NCBI GenBank assembly: GCA_902796505.1
Contig: CADBPA010000149.1
Location: 1 to 6,121, forward strand
DNA length: 6,121 bases
From: an uncultured Ruminococcus sp.
GTDB lineage: Bacteria; Bacillota; Clostridia; Oscillospirales; CAG-272
Reading direction: 5' to 3'
The notes below the pieces were generated by a model. That model searched no databases and was not told the origin of the DNA. It was given only the letters and a program-made list of their open reading frames with translations. The translations under genes were made by a program, and so were the position numbers. Position 1 is the stretch's first letter. The number at the start of each line of letters is the position of its first letter. This document shows, in pieces, positions 1 to 5,864 of this stretch.

Positions 1-9
1 ACAAAAGCG

Positions 10-35
10 CCGCCCCGGAGATCCGGGGCGGTTTT
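10..35. terminator. Intrinsic terminator downstream of the xyl operon, possibly bidirectional
   Basis: A perfect 9-bp GC-rich stem (CCGCCCCGG at 10-18 with CCGGGGCGG at 23-31) closes an AGAT loop and is followed on the plus strand by TTTTCTT. In the minus direction the stem is followed by CGC and then TTTT (positions 6-3), a shorter and interrupted U-tract. It is therefore best formed as a terminator for a plus-strand gene ending just left of the window, but it can also end the minus-strand xyl operon, whose last stop codon is about 130 nt away. No coding sequence can be assigned to positions 1-9. Confidence 0.75.
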
Positions 36-103
36 CTTATCAAAGGCTGAATTTTGATGTAAAATGCAAAGAATTGTTTTCTTTTTCCGCGTTTTTCCGA
101 TGC

Positions 104-163
104 GATCCGACAGTAGTCAAGGCGCAAGGCGCTACGCGGCAAGGGAATGCGCCACGGCGGATC
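104..163. repeat. 60-nt imperfect palindromic element at the 3' end of the GH3 gene
   Basis: The segment is bounded by perfect 6-bp inverted repeats, GATCCG (104-109) and CGGATC (158-163). Nested inside is a second perfect pair, GGCGCA (121-126) and TGCGCC (148-153), around a 21-nt loop. The 7-mer AAGGCGC is tandemly duplicated at 119-132. The right arm overlaps the TGA stop of the GH3 gene (162-164). The segment is GC-rich next to an AT-rich stretch (about 36-100). It looks like a REP-like or small non-autonomous palindromic element, or a structured 3' UTR. One copy cannot decide between these, and short inverted repeats occur by chance in GC-rich DNA. Confidence 0.4.
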
Positions 164-2033
164 AGAAATCGACGGTAACGCTCTCGCCGGGGGCGAGGTG
201 GACGCGGCGGATGCCGCAGAGGGCGTGCGGCGTCTCCTTCGCAAAGCGGAGGACCGTATAATCGGTCTCCAACCCGCCGCGGTTTTCCACCCGGACGCTG
301 CGCTCGTCGGTCCACTCCTCGCGGATATCGGCGTAGGTAAGTCCGTGCCCGAAGCGGTAGAGCGGATCGCCCTCAAAGAAGCGGTAGGTTCGGTTTTTCA
401 TACTGTAATCTTCAAAGGGCGGCAGATCGGCGTCCGAGCGATAGAAGGTGACCGGCAGGCGGCCGGAGGGCGAGACGCGCCCGAAGAGAATATCGGCGAG
501 GGCGTTGCCGCCTTCGGCGCCGGGATAGAAGCATTGGACGACCGCGTCGCAGCTTTCGTCGATCTCGCCGAGCGCCATACAACTGCCGCTGACGTGCACG
601 CAGACGATCGGCTTTCCGGTCTTTTTGATCTCGCGCAGAAGTTCAAGTTCGGACGCCGGCAGAGCAAGGGTGGTCTTGTCGCCGCCCGCGCCGTGTTCGC
701 CCTCTTCGCCTTCCATCATCGGCGTGATGCCGAGGCAGAGGATCACGGCGTCCGCCCGCGTCGCCGCGACGATCGCCGGGCGGAGGGGATGCTCGCTCCA
801 CGCCGGGGTGGTCTCGTCGGTGTGGCAAAAATCACAGCCGCGCTCGTAGTAGACTCTGCCCCGGAAAGCGTCCTGAATGCCGCGCAGAAGGGTGGAATAG
901 CGATCCGGCGTGCCGTTGTAATTGCCGAGAAGGACCATTTTGTCGTCGGCGGTCGGACCGATGACGGCGATCGTCCCGGTCGGTTTCAGGGGGAGGATCC
1001 CGTTGTTTTTCAGCAGAACGATCGACTCCTGCGCCATTTTGCGGTTGAGCGCGCGGTGCGCTTCGCAGGAGACGACGTCGTAGGGGATATCGTCGTAGGG
1101 GCAATCGTCGGCAAACATTCCGAGCCGCAGGCGCGCTTCCATCAGCCGCTCGACCGACTCGGTGATCTTCTCCTCTCCGACCAGCCCGTCCTCATAGGCG
1201 GCGCGCAGCCAGAGATACGCCTCTCCGCAATTGAGATCGCAGCCGCACCGGACGGCGAGCGCGGCGCTTTCGGCAGGCGTTTTCGTCACTTTGTGGTGCG
1301 CGTGAATATCGGCGATCGCGCCGCAGTCCGAGACGACGTAGCCTTCAAAACCAAACTTTTTGCGAAGAATTGTTTGCAAAAGCGTCTCGCTTGCGCAGCA
1401 AGGCTCGCCGTTCGTGCGGTTATACGCGCCCATGACCGCGGCGGGTTTCGCCTCTTCGATAATGGATCGGAAGGCTTCGAGATAGCTGCCGTAAAGGTCC
1501 TCGTCCGAGACGCGCGCGTCAAAGCTATGGCGCAGGTCTTCCGGGCCGCTGTGGACGGCGAAATGCTTCAAGGTCGCGTCGAGTTTGCGGTATTTCCCTT
1601 CCCCCTGCAAACCCTTGACGAAAGCGGCGCCCATTTTCGCGGTGAGGTAGGGATCCTCGCCGTAGGTCTCGTGTCCTCTTCCCCAGCGCGGATCGCGGAA
1701 GAGATTGATATTCGGCGACCAGAAGGTCAGCCCCTGATAGATGCGGGTGTCGCCGAATTTTTTGAATTCGTTGTACTTGGCGCGCGCCTCGTCCGAGATC
1801 GCGCAGGCGACCTGCCGAAGAAGCTGCGGATCGAAGCTCGCCGCCATCGCGATCGCCTGCGGAAAGACGGTGGCAAGCCCGGCGCGCGCGGCGCCGTGGA
1901 GCGCTTCGTTCCACCAATTGTACGCCGGAATGCCGAGCCGCTCGATCGCGGGGGCGTTATAGCGCATCTGCGAGATCTTCTCGTCGAGCGTCATTTCGGC
2001 GACAAGGGCTTTTGCCCGCTCACGAAAGTCCAT
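162..2033 (-). CDS. Glycoside hydrolase family 3, probable intracellular beta-xylosidase
   Basis: Encodes 623 residues. Residues 1 to about 305 form the GH3 TIM-barrel domain: WWNEALHG (40-47), SPN.NLFRDPRWGRGHETYGEDP (106-128), KHF (156-158) and VVSDCGAI (233-240), in which D236 fits the catalytic nucleophile. Residues about 335-570 form the alpha/beta sandwich domain; the acid/base glutamate is probably among E442, E444 and E445 in the EGEEGEHG segment, followed by LP.S...LL. FGHGLTY (561-567) leads into a C-terminal fibronectin-III-like segment that stops at VTVDF, shorter than usual for the family. The WWNEALHG signature and the position behind xylB-xylA favour beta-xylosidase, releasing xylose from xylo-oligosaccharides; beta-glucosidase or arabinofuranosidase activity is possible. 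There is no signal peptide, so a cytoplasmic location is inferred. The start is supported by AAGGAGG (2041-2047), 7 nt upstream and directly after the xylA stop. The gap to xylA is 14 bp, so the gene is co-transcribed and translation may be coupled. Confidence 0.93.
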   Translation of the reverse strand: MDFRERAKALVAEMTLDEKISQMRYNAPAIERLGIPAYNWWNEALHGAARAGLATVFPQAIAMAASFDPQLLRQVACAISDEARAKYNEFKKFGDTRIYQGLTFWSPNINLFRDPRWGRGHETYGEDPYLTAKMGAAFVKGLQGEGKYRKLDATLKHFAVHSGPEDLRHSFDARVSDEDLYGSYLEAFRSIIEEAKPAAVMGAYNRTNGEPCCASETLLQTILRKKFGFEGYVVSDCGAIADIHAHHKVTKTPAESAALAVRCGCDLNCGEAYLWLRAAYEDGLVGEEKITESVERLMEARLRLGMFADDCPYDDIPYDVVSCEAHRALNRKMAQESIVLLKNNGILPLKPTGTIAVIGPTADDKMVLLGNYNGTPDRYSTLLRGIQDAFRGRVYYERGCDFCHTDETTPAWSEHPLRPAIVAATRADAVILCLGITPMMEGEEGEHGAGGDKTTLALPASELELLREIKKTGKPIVCVHVSGSCMALGEIDESCDAVVQCFYPGAEGGNALADILFGRVSPSGRLPVTFYRSDADLPPFEDYSMKNRTYRFFEGDPLYRFGHGLTYADIREEWTDERSVRVENRGGLETDYTVLRFAKETPHALCGIRRVHLAPGESVTVDF

Positions 2034-2047
2034 CGTTTTTCCTCCTT

Positions 2048-3367
2048 TCAGGAGAACATCGCGCGGTTGAGCAGTCCTTCGAGATACTCGGCTCTGCCGC
2101 TTTCGGGGGGAGTCGGTTTGCCGAGGCGCTCGGCTTCGGCGGAAAGCGAGGCGAGCGTTTCGCCGCCCGACAGGATCCGACGGCCGAGATCGGTCTCGCG
2201 GAAGCTTGCGTAGCGATTCCGGACGAAGGCGTCAAGCTCGCCTTCCTCGATCAGCTTCGCGGCGTTCAGAAGTCCGAGGGCGAAGGTGTCCATGCCGAGA
2301 ATATAGCCGTAAACCATATCCTCCGGGGTGTTGCTCGGACGGCGGTTTTTCGCGTCGAAATTGAAGCCGCCGGTGAGGCCGCCCGCCTTCAGGACTTCGT
2401 ACATACAAAGGGTGCTTTCGTAGACGTTGAAGGGGAACTCGTCGGTATCCCAGCCGAGCAGATCGTCTCCTTGATTGGCGTCGATCGAGCCGAGCATACC
2501 GTTCATCGCGCTGACGCGCAGCTCGTGCTGGAAGCTGTGGCCGGCAAGGGTGGCGTGGTTGGCTTCGATATTCAGCTTGAAATCCCGGTCGAGCCCGTAG
2601 CGGCGGAGGAAACCGATCGCGGTCGCCGCGTCGAAATCGTATTGATGCTTCATCGGCTCCTTCGGCTTCGGCTCGATGTAGAAATCGCCGGTAAAGCCGA
2701 TCGAGCGGCCGTACTCCACCGCCATCTTCATCAAGCGCGCGATGTTATCCTGCTCGAACTTCATATCGGTATTGAGCAGCGTTTCATAGCCTTCTCTGCC
2801 GCCCCAGAAAACGTATCCGCGGCCGCCGAACTTCACCGTCAGGTCGAGCGCTTTCTTGATCTGCGCGGCGGCGAAGCAATAGACCTCGGCGGAGTTCGTG
2901 CTCCCCGCGCCGTTCATATACCGGGGATTCGAGAAGAGATTCGCCGTTCCCCAGAGGCAGCGGATACCGGTCTCTCGGATCTTTTCGACGATATAGTCGG
3001 AGATCTCGTCGAGGCGGCGGTTGGTCTCCTTGATATCCTCGGCTTCGGGAACGAGATCGACGTCGTGAAAGCAGAAGTATTCCACGCCGAGTTTCTTCAT
3101 GAACGCAAACCCGGCGTCGACCTTCGCCTTTGCGTGCGCCATACTGCCGGGGACTTCGCCGAAGGACTTATCGGCGGTGTCTCTGCCGAACATATCGGTG
3201 CCGGCGGCGCAGAGGTTGTGCCACCACGCCATCGCGAAGGGCAGATGCTCGCGCATCGGTTTGCCGAGGACGATCCGGTCCTTGTCGTAGTAGCGGAAGG
3301 CGAAGGGATTCTTGCTGTCCTTTCCTTCGTACCGGATTTCGGGAATATTTTCAAAATAGCGGTCCAT
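2048..3367 (-). CDS. xylA: Xylose isomerase, class II
   Basis: Interconverts D-xylose and D-xylulose in the cytoplasm, the first step of the isomerase pathway; the enzyme is a metal-dependent (Mg, Mn or Co) TIM barrel, normally a homotetramer. The 439-residue length and the extended N-terminus identify class II, the type of E. coli and clostridia. Catalytic and metal positions are all present: H101 and D104 in FHDVD, E232 and K234 in IEPKPKEP (231-238), E268 and H271 in IEANHATLAGH, D296, D307, D309 and D339. The signature VFWGGREGYE lies at 186-195. Nothing is missing, so the protein should be active. The start is set by AAAGGAG (3375-3381), 7 nt upstream and overlapping the 17-bp gap and end of xylB. 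It is the second gene of the operon; the order xylB-xylA is the reverse of the common xylA-xylB arrangement. Confidence 0.98.
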   Translation of the reverse strand: MDRYFENIPEIRYEGKDSKNPFAFRYYDKDRIVLGKPMREHLPFAMAWWHNLCAAGTDMFGRDTADKSFGEVPGSMAHAKAKVDAGFAFMKKLGVEYFCFHDVDLVPEAEDIKETNRRLDEISDYIVEKIRETGIRCLWGTANLFSNPRYMNGAGSTNSAEVYCFAAAQIKKALDLTVKFGGRGYVFWGGREGYETLLNTDMKFEQDNIARLMKMAVEYGRSIGFTGDFYIEPKPKEPMKHQYDFDAATAIGFLRRYGLDRDFKLNIEANHATLAGHSFQHELRVSAMNGMLGSIDANQGDDLLGWDTDEFPFNVYESTLCMYEVLKAGGLTGGFNFDAKNRRPSNTPEDMVYGYILGMDTFALGLLNAAKLIEEGELDAFVRNRYASFRETDLGRRILSGGETLASLSAEAERLGKPTPPESGRAEYLEGLLNRAMFS

Positions 3368-3384
3368 ATTCTTTCTCCTTTGAT

Positions 3385-4872
3385 TTACAGCAGTTTCGGA
3401 TAGAGTTCTTTGAGGGCGGGATAGATCAGCCGGTATTTTTGATAGCGCTCTTCATAGAGGCGCACAAGCCCCTCCTCCGGCAGCACTTTTGCGCGCAGAG
3501 AGGCGACCCGTGCGGCGCAATCGGCGACCGTTCGGTATGCGCCGGCGCCCACCATGGCGAGCATCGCCGCGCCGTATCCGGGGCCTTCCTCGGCGGCGGG
3601 CAGGAGCATCGGCATATTCAGCACCGCGGCGAGGATCCTCCGCCAGAGCGCCGACCTCGCGCCGCCGCCGCAGAGAAAGCTTTCGTCCGGGCAGACGCCG
3701 AGCCTGCGCGCGACCTCGATATTGTCGCGGATGGCGAACGCCACCCCTTCGAGGACCGAAAGATAGAGATGCGAGCGACCGGTCTTCGGCGTCATACCGA
3801 GGAACACACCGCGCGCCGCGGTATCGTTGATCGGACTGCGCTCGCCCATCAGGTAGGGCAGGAAGAAGACCGGGTTTCTGCCGATCAGCTCCTCCGGGAC
3901 GGCTGCCGCCTCGGCGGCGAAATCGGTGTGGCCGAGAACGCTTTCGCAAAACCAGCTCTGGCAGGACGCCGCCGAGAGGATACAGCCCATGAGGTGGAAG
4001 CCGCCGGTCGCGTCGGCGAAGGCGTGCAGAGCGCCCGTCGGATCGGCGGCGAAGCGGGAGAGCGGAAGAAAGACGGTGCCGGACGTGCCGAGCGAGATAT
4101 TGCAAAGCCCCTCGCGCACGACGCCCATCCCGACGGCTGCCGCCGCATTGTCCCCGGCTCCTCCGACCACCGGAGTGCCTTCGGGAATGCCGAGCAGATC
4201 GGCGATCTCGCGCCGCACGCCCCCGACCGTTTCATAACTTTCGTAAACTTTCGGTAACATTTCTTCGCGGATACCGCAGTAGTCGATCATCTCCCCCGAC
4301 CAGCGCCTTTTTGCCACGTCGTAGAGGAGCGTGCCGGAGGCGTCGGAGGGATCGGTCGCGTGGACGCCGGTCAGAAGATAGGTCAGATAGTCCTTCGGGA
4401 GCATGATCTTTTCGATGCGCGAAAAGTTTTCCGGCTCATGCTCGCGCAGCCAGAGCAGTTTCGGCGCGGTAAATCCGGCGAAGGCGATATTTCCGGTCAG
4501 CCGGGCAAGCTTCCCCCTGCCGAACTCGCCGTTCAGCCGCTCGGTCTCGGCGGCGGTGCGGCCGTCGTTCCAGAGGATAACCGGACGGATCGGGCGATCC
4601 TCCCGGTCGAGGATCACAAGTCCGTGCATCTGCCCGGCGATCCCGACGCCTGCGACGGCGGTGCGGTCGAAGCCCGAAAGCAGTTCGGGGACGCCCGAAA
4701 AGAAGGCGTCGCGGAAGAGTCCGGGATCCTGCTCGCTGAAGCCGGGCTGAGGATAAGAGACCGGGTAGCCGCGATAGACGCAGCGCAGGATCTTCCCCTC
4801 CCCGTCGACGAGCAGAAGCTTGAGCGAGGAGGTGCCGAGATCGGCGCCGATATAATAGGATGGTTTTTTCAT
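3385..4872 (-). CDS. xylB: Xylulokinase, FGGY family
   Basis: Phosphorylates D-xylulose with ATP to D-xylulose 5-phosphate, feeding the pentose phosphate or phosphoketolase routes. With the start at 4872 it has 495 residues, normal for xylulokinases. It shows the two actin-like ATPase lobes of the FGGY family: the phosphate-binding strand YYIGADLGTSSLK (7-18), GIAGQMHG (77-84), LWNDGR (100-105), the catalytic aspartate region GGAGDNAAAAVG (237-248, D241 the likely base), ISLGTSGTVF (259-268), PYLMGERSP (339-347) and the second FGGY signature around CGGGARSALW (401-410). An in-frame ATG at 4950 would add 26 residues lacking any family similarity; it is rejected because 4872 has an excellent ribosome binding site and the predicted promoter lies inside the extension. 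First gene of the xylB-xylA-GH3 operon. Confidence 0.97.
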   Translation of the reverse strand: MKKPSYYIGADLGTSSLKLLLVDGEGKILRCVYRGYPVSYPQPGFSEQDPGLFRDAFFSGVPELLSGFDRTAVAGVGIAGQMHGLVILDREDRPIRPVILWNDGRTAAETERLNGEFGRGKLARLTGNIAFAGFTAPKLLWLREHEPENFSRIEKIMLPKDYLTYLLTGVHATDPSDASGTLLYDVAKRRWSGEMIDYCGIREEMLPKVYESYETVGGVRREIADLLGIPEGTPVVGGAGDNAAAAVGMGVVREGLCNISLGTSGTVFLPLSRFAADPTGALHAFADATGGFHLMGCILSAASCQSWFCESVLGHTDFAAEAAAVPEELIGRNPVFFLPYLMGERSPINDTAARGVFLGMTPKTGRSHLYLSVLEGVAFAIRDNIEVARRLGVCPDESFLCGGGARSALWRRILAAVLNMPMLLPAAEEGPGYGAAMLAMVGAGAYRTVADCAARVASLRAKVLPEEGLVRLYEERYQKYRLIYPALKELYPKLL

Positions 4873-4879
4873 CGCTTTT

Positions 4880-4887
4880 CCTCCTTT
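4880..4887 (-). promoter_or_regulatory. xylB ribosome binding site that decides the start
   Basis: On the minus strand AAAGGAGG ends 7 nt before the ATG at 4872-4870. This near-perfect anti-Shine-Dalgarno match fixes the 495-residue start against the longer in-frame ATG at 4950. All three operon genes carry an AAGGAG-type site at the same 7-nt spacing, whereas the divergent regulator has a tighter 4-nt spacing after GGAGG (4965-4969), which hints at weaker regulator translation. Confidence 0.85.
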
Positions 4888-4894
4888 TGCTCTC

Positions 4895-4923
4895 ATTGTA
4901 GCAGAAAACTCTTGACATTTCAA
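4895..4923 (-). promoter_or_regulatory. Sigma-A type promoter of the xylB-xylA-GH3 operon
   Basis: Reading the minus strand, TTGAAA (4923-4918) and TACAAT (4900-4895) are separated by exactly 17 nt. Each hexamer has one mismatch to TTGACA/TATAAT. Transcription should begin near 4888, at the first bases of the xylB ribosome binding site, leaving a leader of only about 16 nt. The -35 hexamer directly abuts the -35 of the divergent regulator promoter. Confidence 0.75.
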
Positions 4924-4924
4924 G
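4911..4924. promoter_or_regulatory. Palindrome across the joined -35 elements, candidate operator
   Basis: CTTGA (4911-4915) and TCAAG (4920-4924) are perfect inverted arms around CATT. The palindrome covers both -35 hexamers of the two divergent promoters. Part of the symmetry follows automatically from two TTGA-like hexamers facing each other, so it may be promoter geometry rather than a regulator site. If a protein does bind here, it would affect both promoters at once. Confidence 0.35.
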
Positions 4925-4940
4925 CCAAAGAGGTTATAAT
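4912..4940 (+). promoter_or_regulatory. Consensus sigma-A promoter of the AraC-family regulator
   Basis: TTGACA (4912-4917) and TATAAT (4935-4940) are both perfect consensus hexamers with the optimal 17-nt spacer. The predicted start is near 4947, giving a leader of about 27 nt that contains an AT palindrome and a GGGAGGA ribosome binding site (4964-4970). A promoter this strong before a regulator gene suggests it is restrained by competition with the divergent promoter or by autoregulation. Confidence 0.85.
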
Positions 4941-4948
4941 AATAGGAC

Positions 4949-4962
4949 AAAAATTGATTTTT
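4949..4962. promoter_or_regulatory. AT palindrome in the regulator leader, candidate autoregulatory site
   Basis: AAAAAT and ATTTTT form perfect 6-bp inverted arms around TG, just after the predicted transcription start and just before the ribosome binding site. The right part, TTGATTTTT (4954-4962), resembles TTGACATTT (4912-4920) in direct orientation, offset by 42 bp, close to four helical turns. The match extends to 9 of 13 positions. A function as an operator is inference; A/T tracts form such symmetry easily by chance. Confidence 0.3.
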
Positions 4963-4973
4963 CGGGAGGATCT

Positions 4974-5759
4974 ATGTTTTACGAGAGCCAACACATCGGC
5001 GCGGACGGATATTTCCGCCGGGAGGAGGGGGAGAACTTCTCCTATCCGATCCACGTCCACCGCTGCTGCGAACTGATCCTTCTGACCGCCGGGGAGATGA
5101 CCGTCAACGTCGGCGGGGTCGAATATCTCACGCGCGCGGGCGAGGCGGTTCTGATCCTGCCGCACCAGCCGCACGGCCTCACCTCGACGGCCTCCCGGCA
5201 CACGCTCTTCATCTTTCCGCCCGACCTGATCCGCGCCTTCGCCTCATCGCATCGCGGGGCGGCGCCCGACTGTCCGCGCTTTCGCCTGCCTCCGCCGCTC
5301 TTCTGCGCGCTGTCCGAGCTGCGCGGGAACGCCTCGCAAACGGCGATGAAGGGGCTTCTCTACTCCGCCGCCGCGTGCCTTGAGGAGCAGACCGCCTTTT
5401 CGCCCCGGACGGTGGGAGACGACCTTCTCGCGAAGATCTTTTCCTTCATCGACGAAAACCATACCGGCGAATGTTCGCTCGGCGATCTTTCGCGCGCGCT
5501 CGGCTACGATCCCTCCTATCTCTGCCGCTATTTCCGCAAAACGACCGGGATGGCGTACCACCGCTACGTCAGCCTCCGCCGCCTCGGCCACGCCGCAGGG
5601 CTGCTCCGGGACGGAGAAAAGAATATCCTCGGATGCGCCGTCGAGTCGGGTTACAGATCGCTGCGCAGTTTCAACCGCAATTTCCGCGAGCAGTACGGCT
5701 GCACACCGGGCGAGTACAGAAAAAGCACGCCGCTGATCGACGGCACGCGCGGAAAATAA
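4974..5759 (+). CDS. AraC-family transcriptional regulator, probable xyl operon activator
   Basis: Encodes 261 residues. Residues about 5-85 form a cupin-type sensor domain of the AraC ligand-binding kind: IHVHRCCELILLTAGEMTV (26-44) with a histidine-rich strand, followed by the GEAVLILPHQPH turn (56-67). Residues about 150-250 form the AraC/XylS DNA-binding domain with two helix-turn-helix units: the first around SLGDLSRALGYDPSYLCRYFRK (168-189), the second around ILGCAVESGYRSLRSFNRNFRE (218-239), ending in the typical GCTPGEYRK. No periplasmic-binding-type domain is present, unlike proteobacterial XylR. It is divergent from xylB with a 101-bp shared promoter region, so regulation of the xylose operon is the natural inference; the effector may be xylose, xylobiose or another xylo-oligosaccharide. 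The ATG at 4974 follows GGGAGGA. The gene is not xylR in the ROK sense usual for many Firmicutes, so no symbol is assigned. Confidence 0.93.
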   Translation: MFYESQHIGADGYFRREEGENFSYPIHVHRCCELILLTAGEMTVNVGGVEYLTRAGEAVLILPHQPHGLTSTASRHTLFIFPPDLIRAFASSHRGAAPDCPRFRLPPPLFCALSELRGNASQTAMKGLLYSAAACLEEQTAFSPRTVGDDLLAKIFSFIDENHTGECSLGDLSRALGYDPSYLCRYFRKTTGMAYHRYVSLRRLGHAAGLLRDGEKNILGCAVESGYRSLRSFNRNFREQYGCTPGEYRKSTPLIDGTRGK

Positions 5760-5786
5760 AGCAAAAAACCGATCTCGCTTTTCTTC

Positions 5787-5825
5787 AAAAAAGCAAGGCT
5801 TTTCCAAGCGGAAAAGCCTTGTTTT
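5787..5825. terminator. Bidirectional intrinsic terminator between convergent genes
   Basis: A perfect 12-bp stem (5794-5805 with 5810-5821) closes an AAGC loop. On the plus strand it is followed by TTTTCTCTTTG, ending the regulator transcript 35 nt after its stop. On the minus strand the stem is followed by C and six T (5792-5787), ending the metY transcript coming from the right. Both directions have a proper U-tract, so the site serves both converging genes. Confidence 0.9.
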
Positions 5826-5864
5826 CTCTTTGTTTTGCAAAGAATACTTTACAAATATGAGATT

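Noticed and set aside
147..2213. A 688-codon plus-strand open frame covering the whole GH3 gene
   Set aside because: It is antisense to a gene with full family motifs. Its translation is low-complexity, rich in R, A, G, V and D, with no recognisable domain, as expected when GC-rich codon bias removes stop codons from the opposite strand. It has no ribosome binding site of note.
2012..3403. A 463-codon plus-strand open frame opposite xylA
   Set aside because: It is antisense to xylA, whose catalytic residues are all conserved on the minus strand. The product resembles no family and overlaps the preceding antisense frame, so it is a composition artefact.
3130..4257. A 375-codon plus-strand open frame opposite xylA and xylB
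   Set aside because: It crosses the xylA/xylB boundary antisense to both, is arginine-rich and has no domain; a shadow of coding bias.
4873..4950. Extension of xylB to the ATG at 4950
   Set aside because: The 26 added residues have no family similarity, would be encoded across the predicted promoter, and lack the strong ribosome binding site present before the ATG at 4872.
4873..4973. Catabolite-responsive (cre) element in the divergent promoter region
   Set aside because: No stretch comes close to the TGWAANCGNTNWCA consensus on either strand, so CcpA control cannot be claimed from this region.
5828..5842. Second small hairpin (CTTTG / CAAAG) after the regulator terminator
   Set aside because: Only a 5-bp weak stem without a clear U-tract; the strong 12-bp hairpin immediately before it explains termination in both directions.
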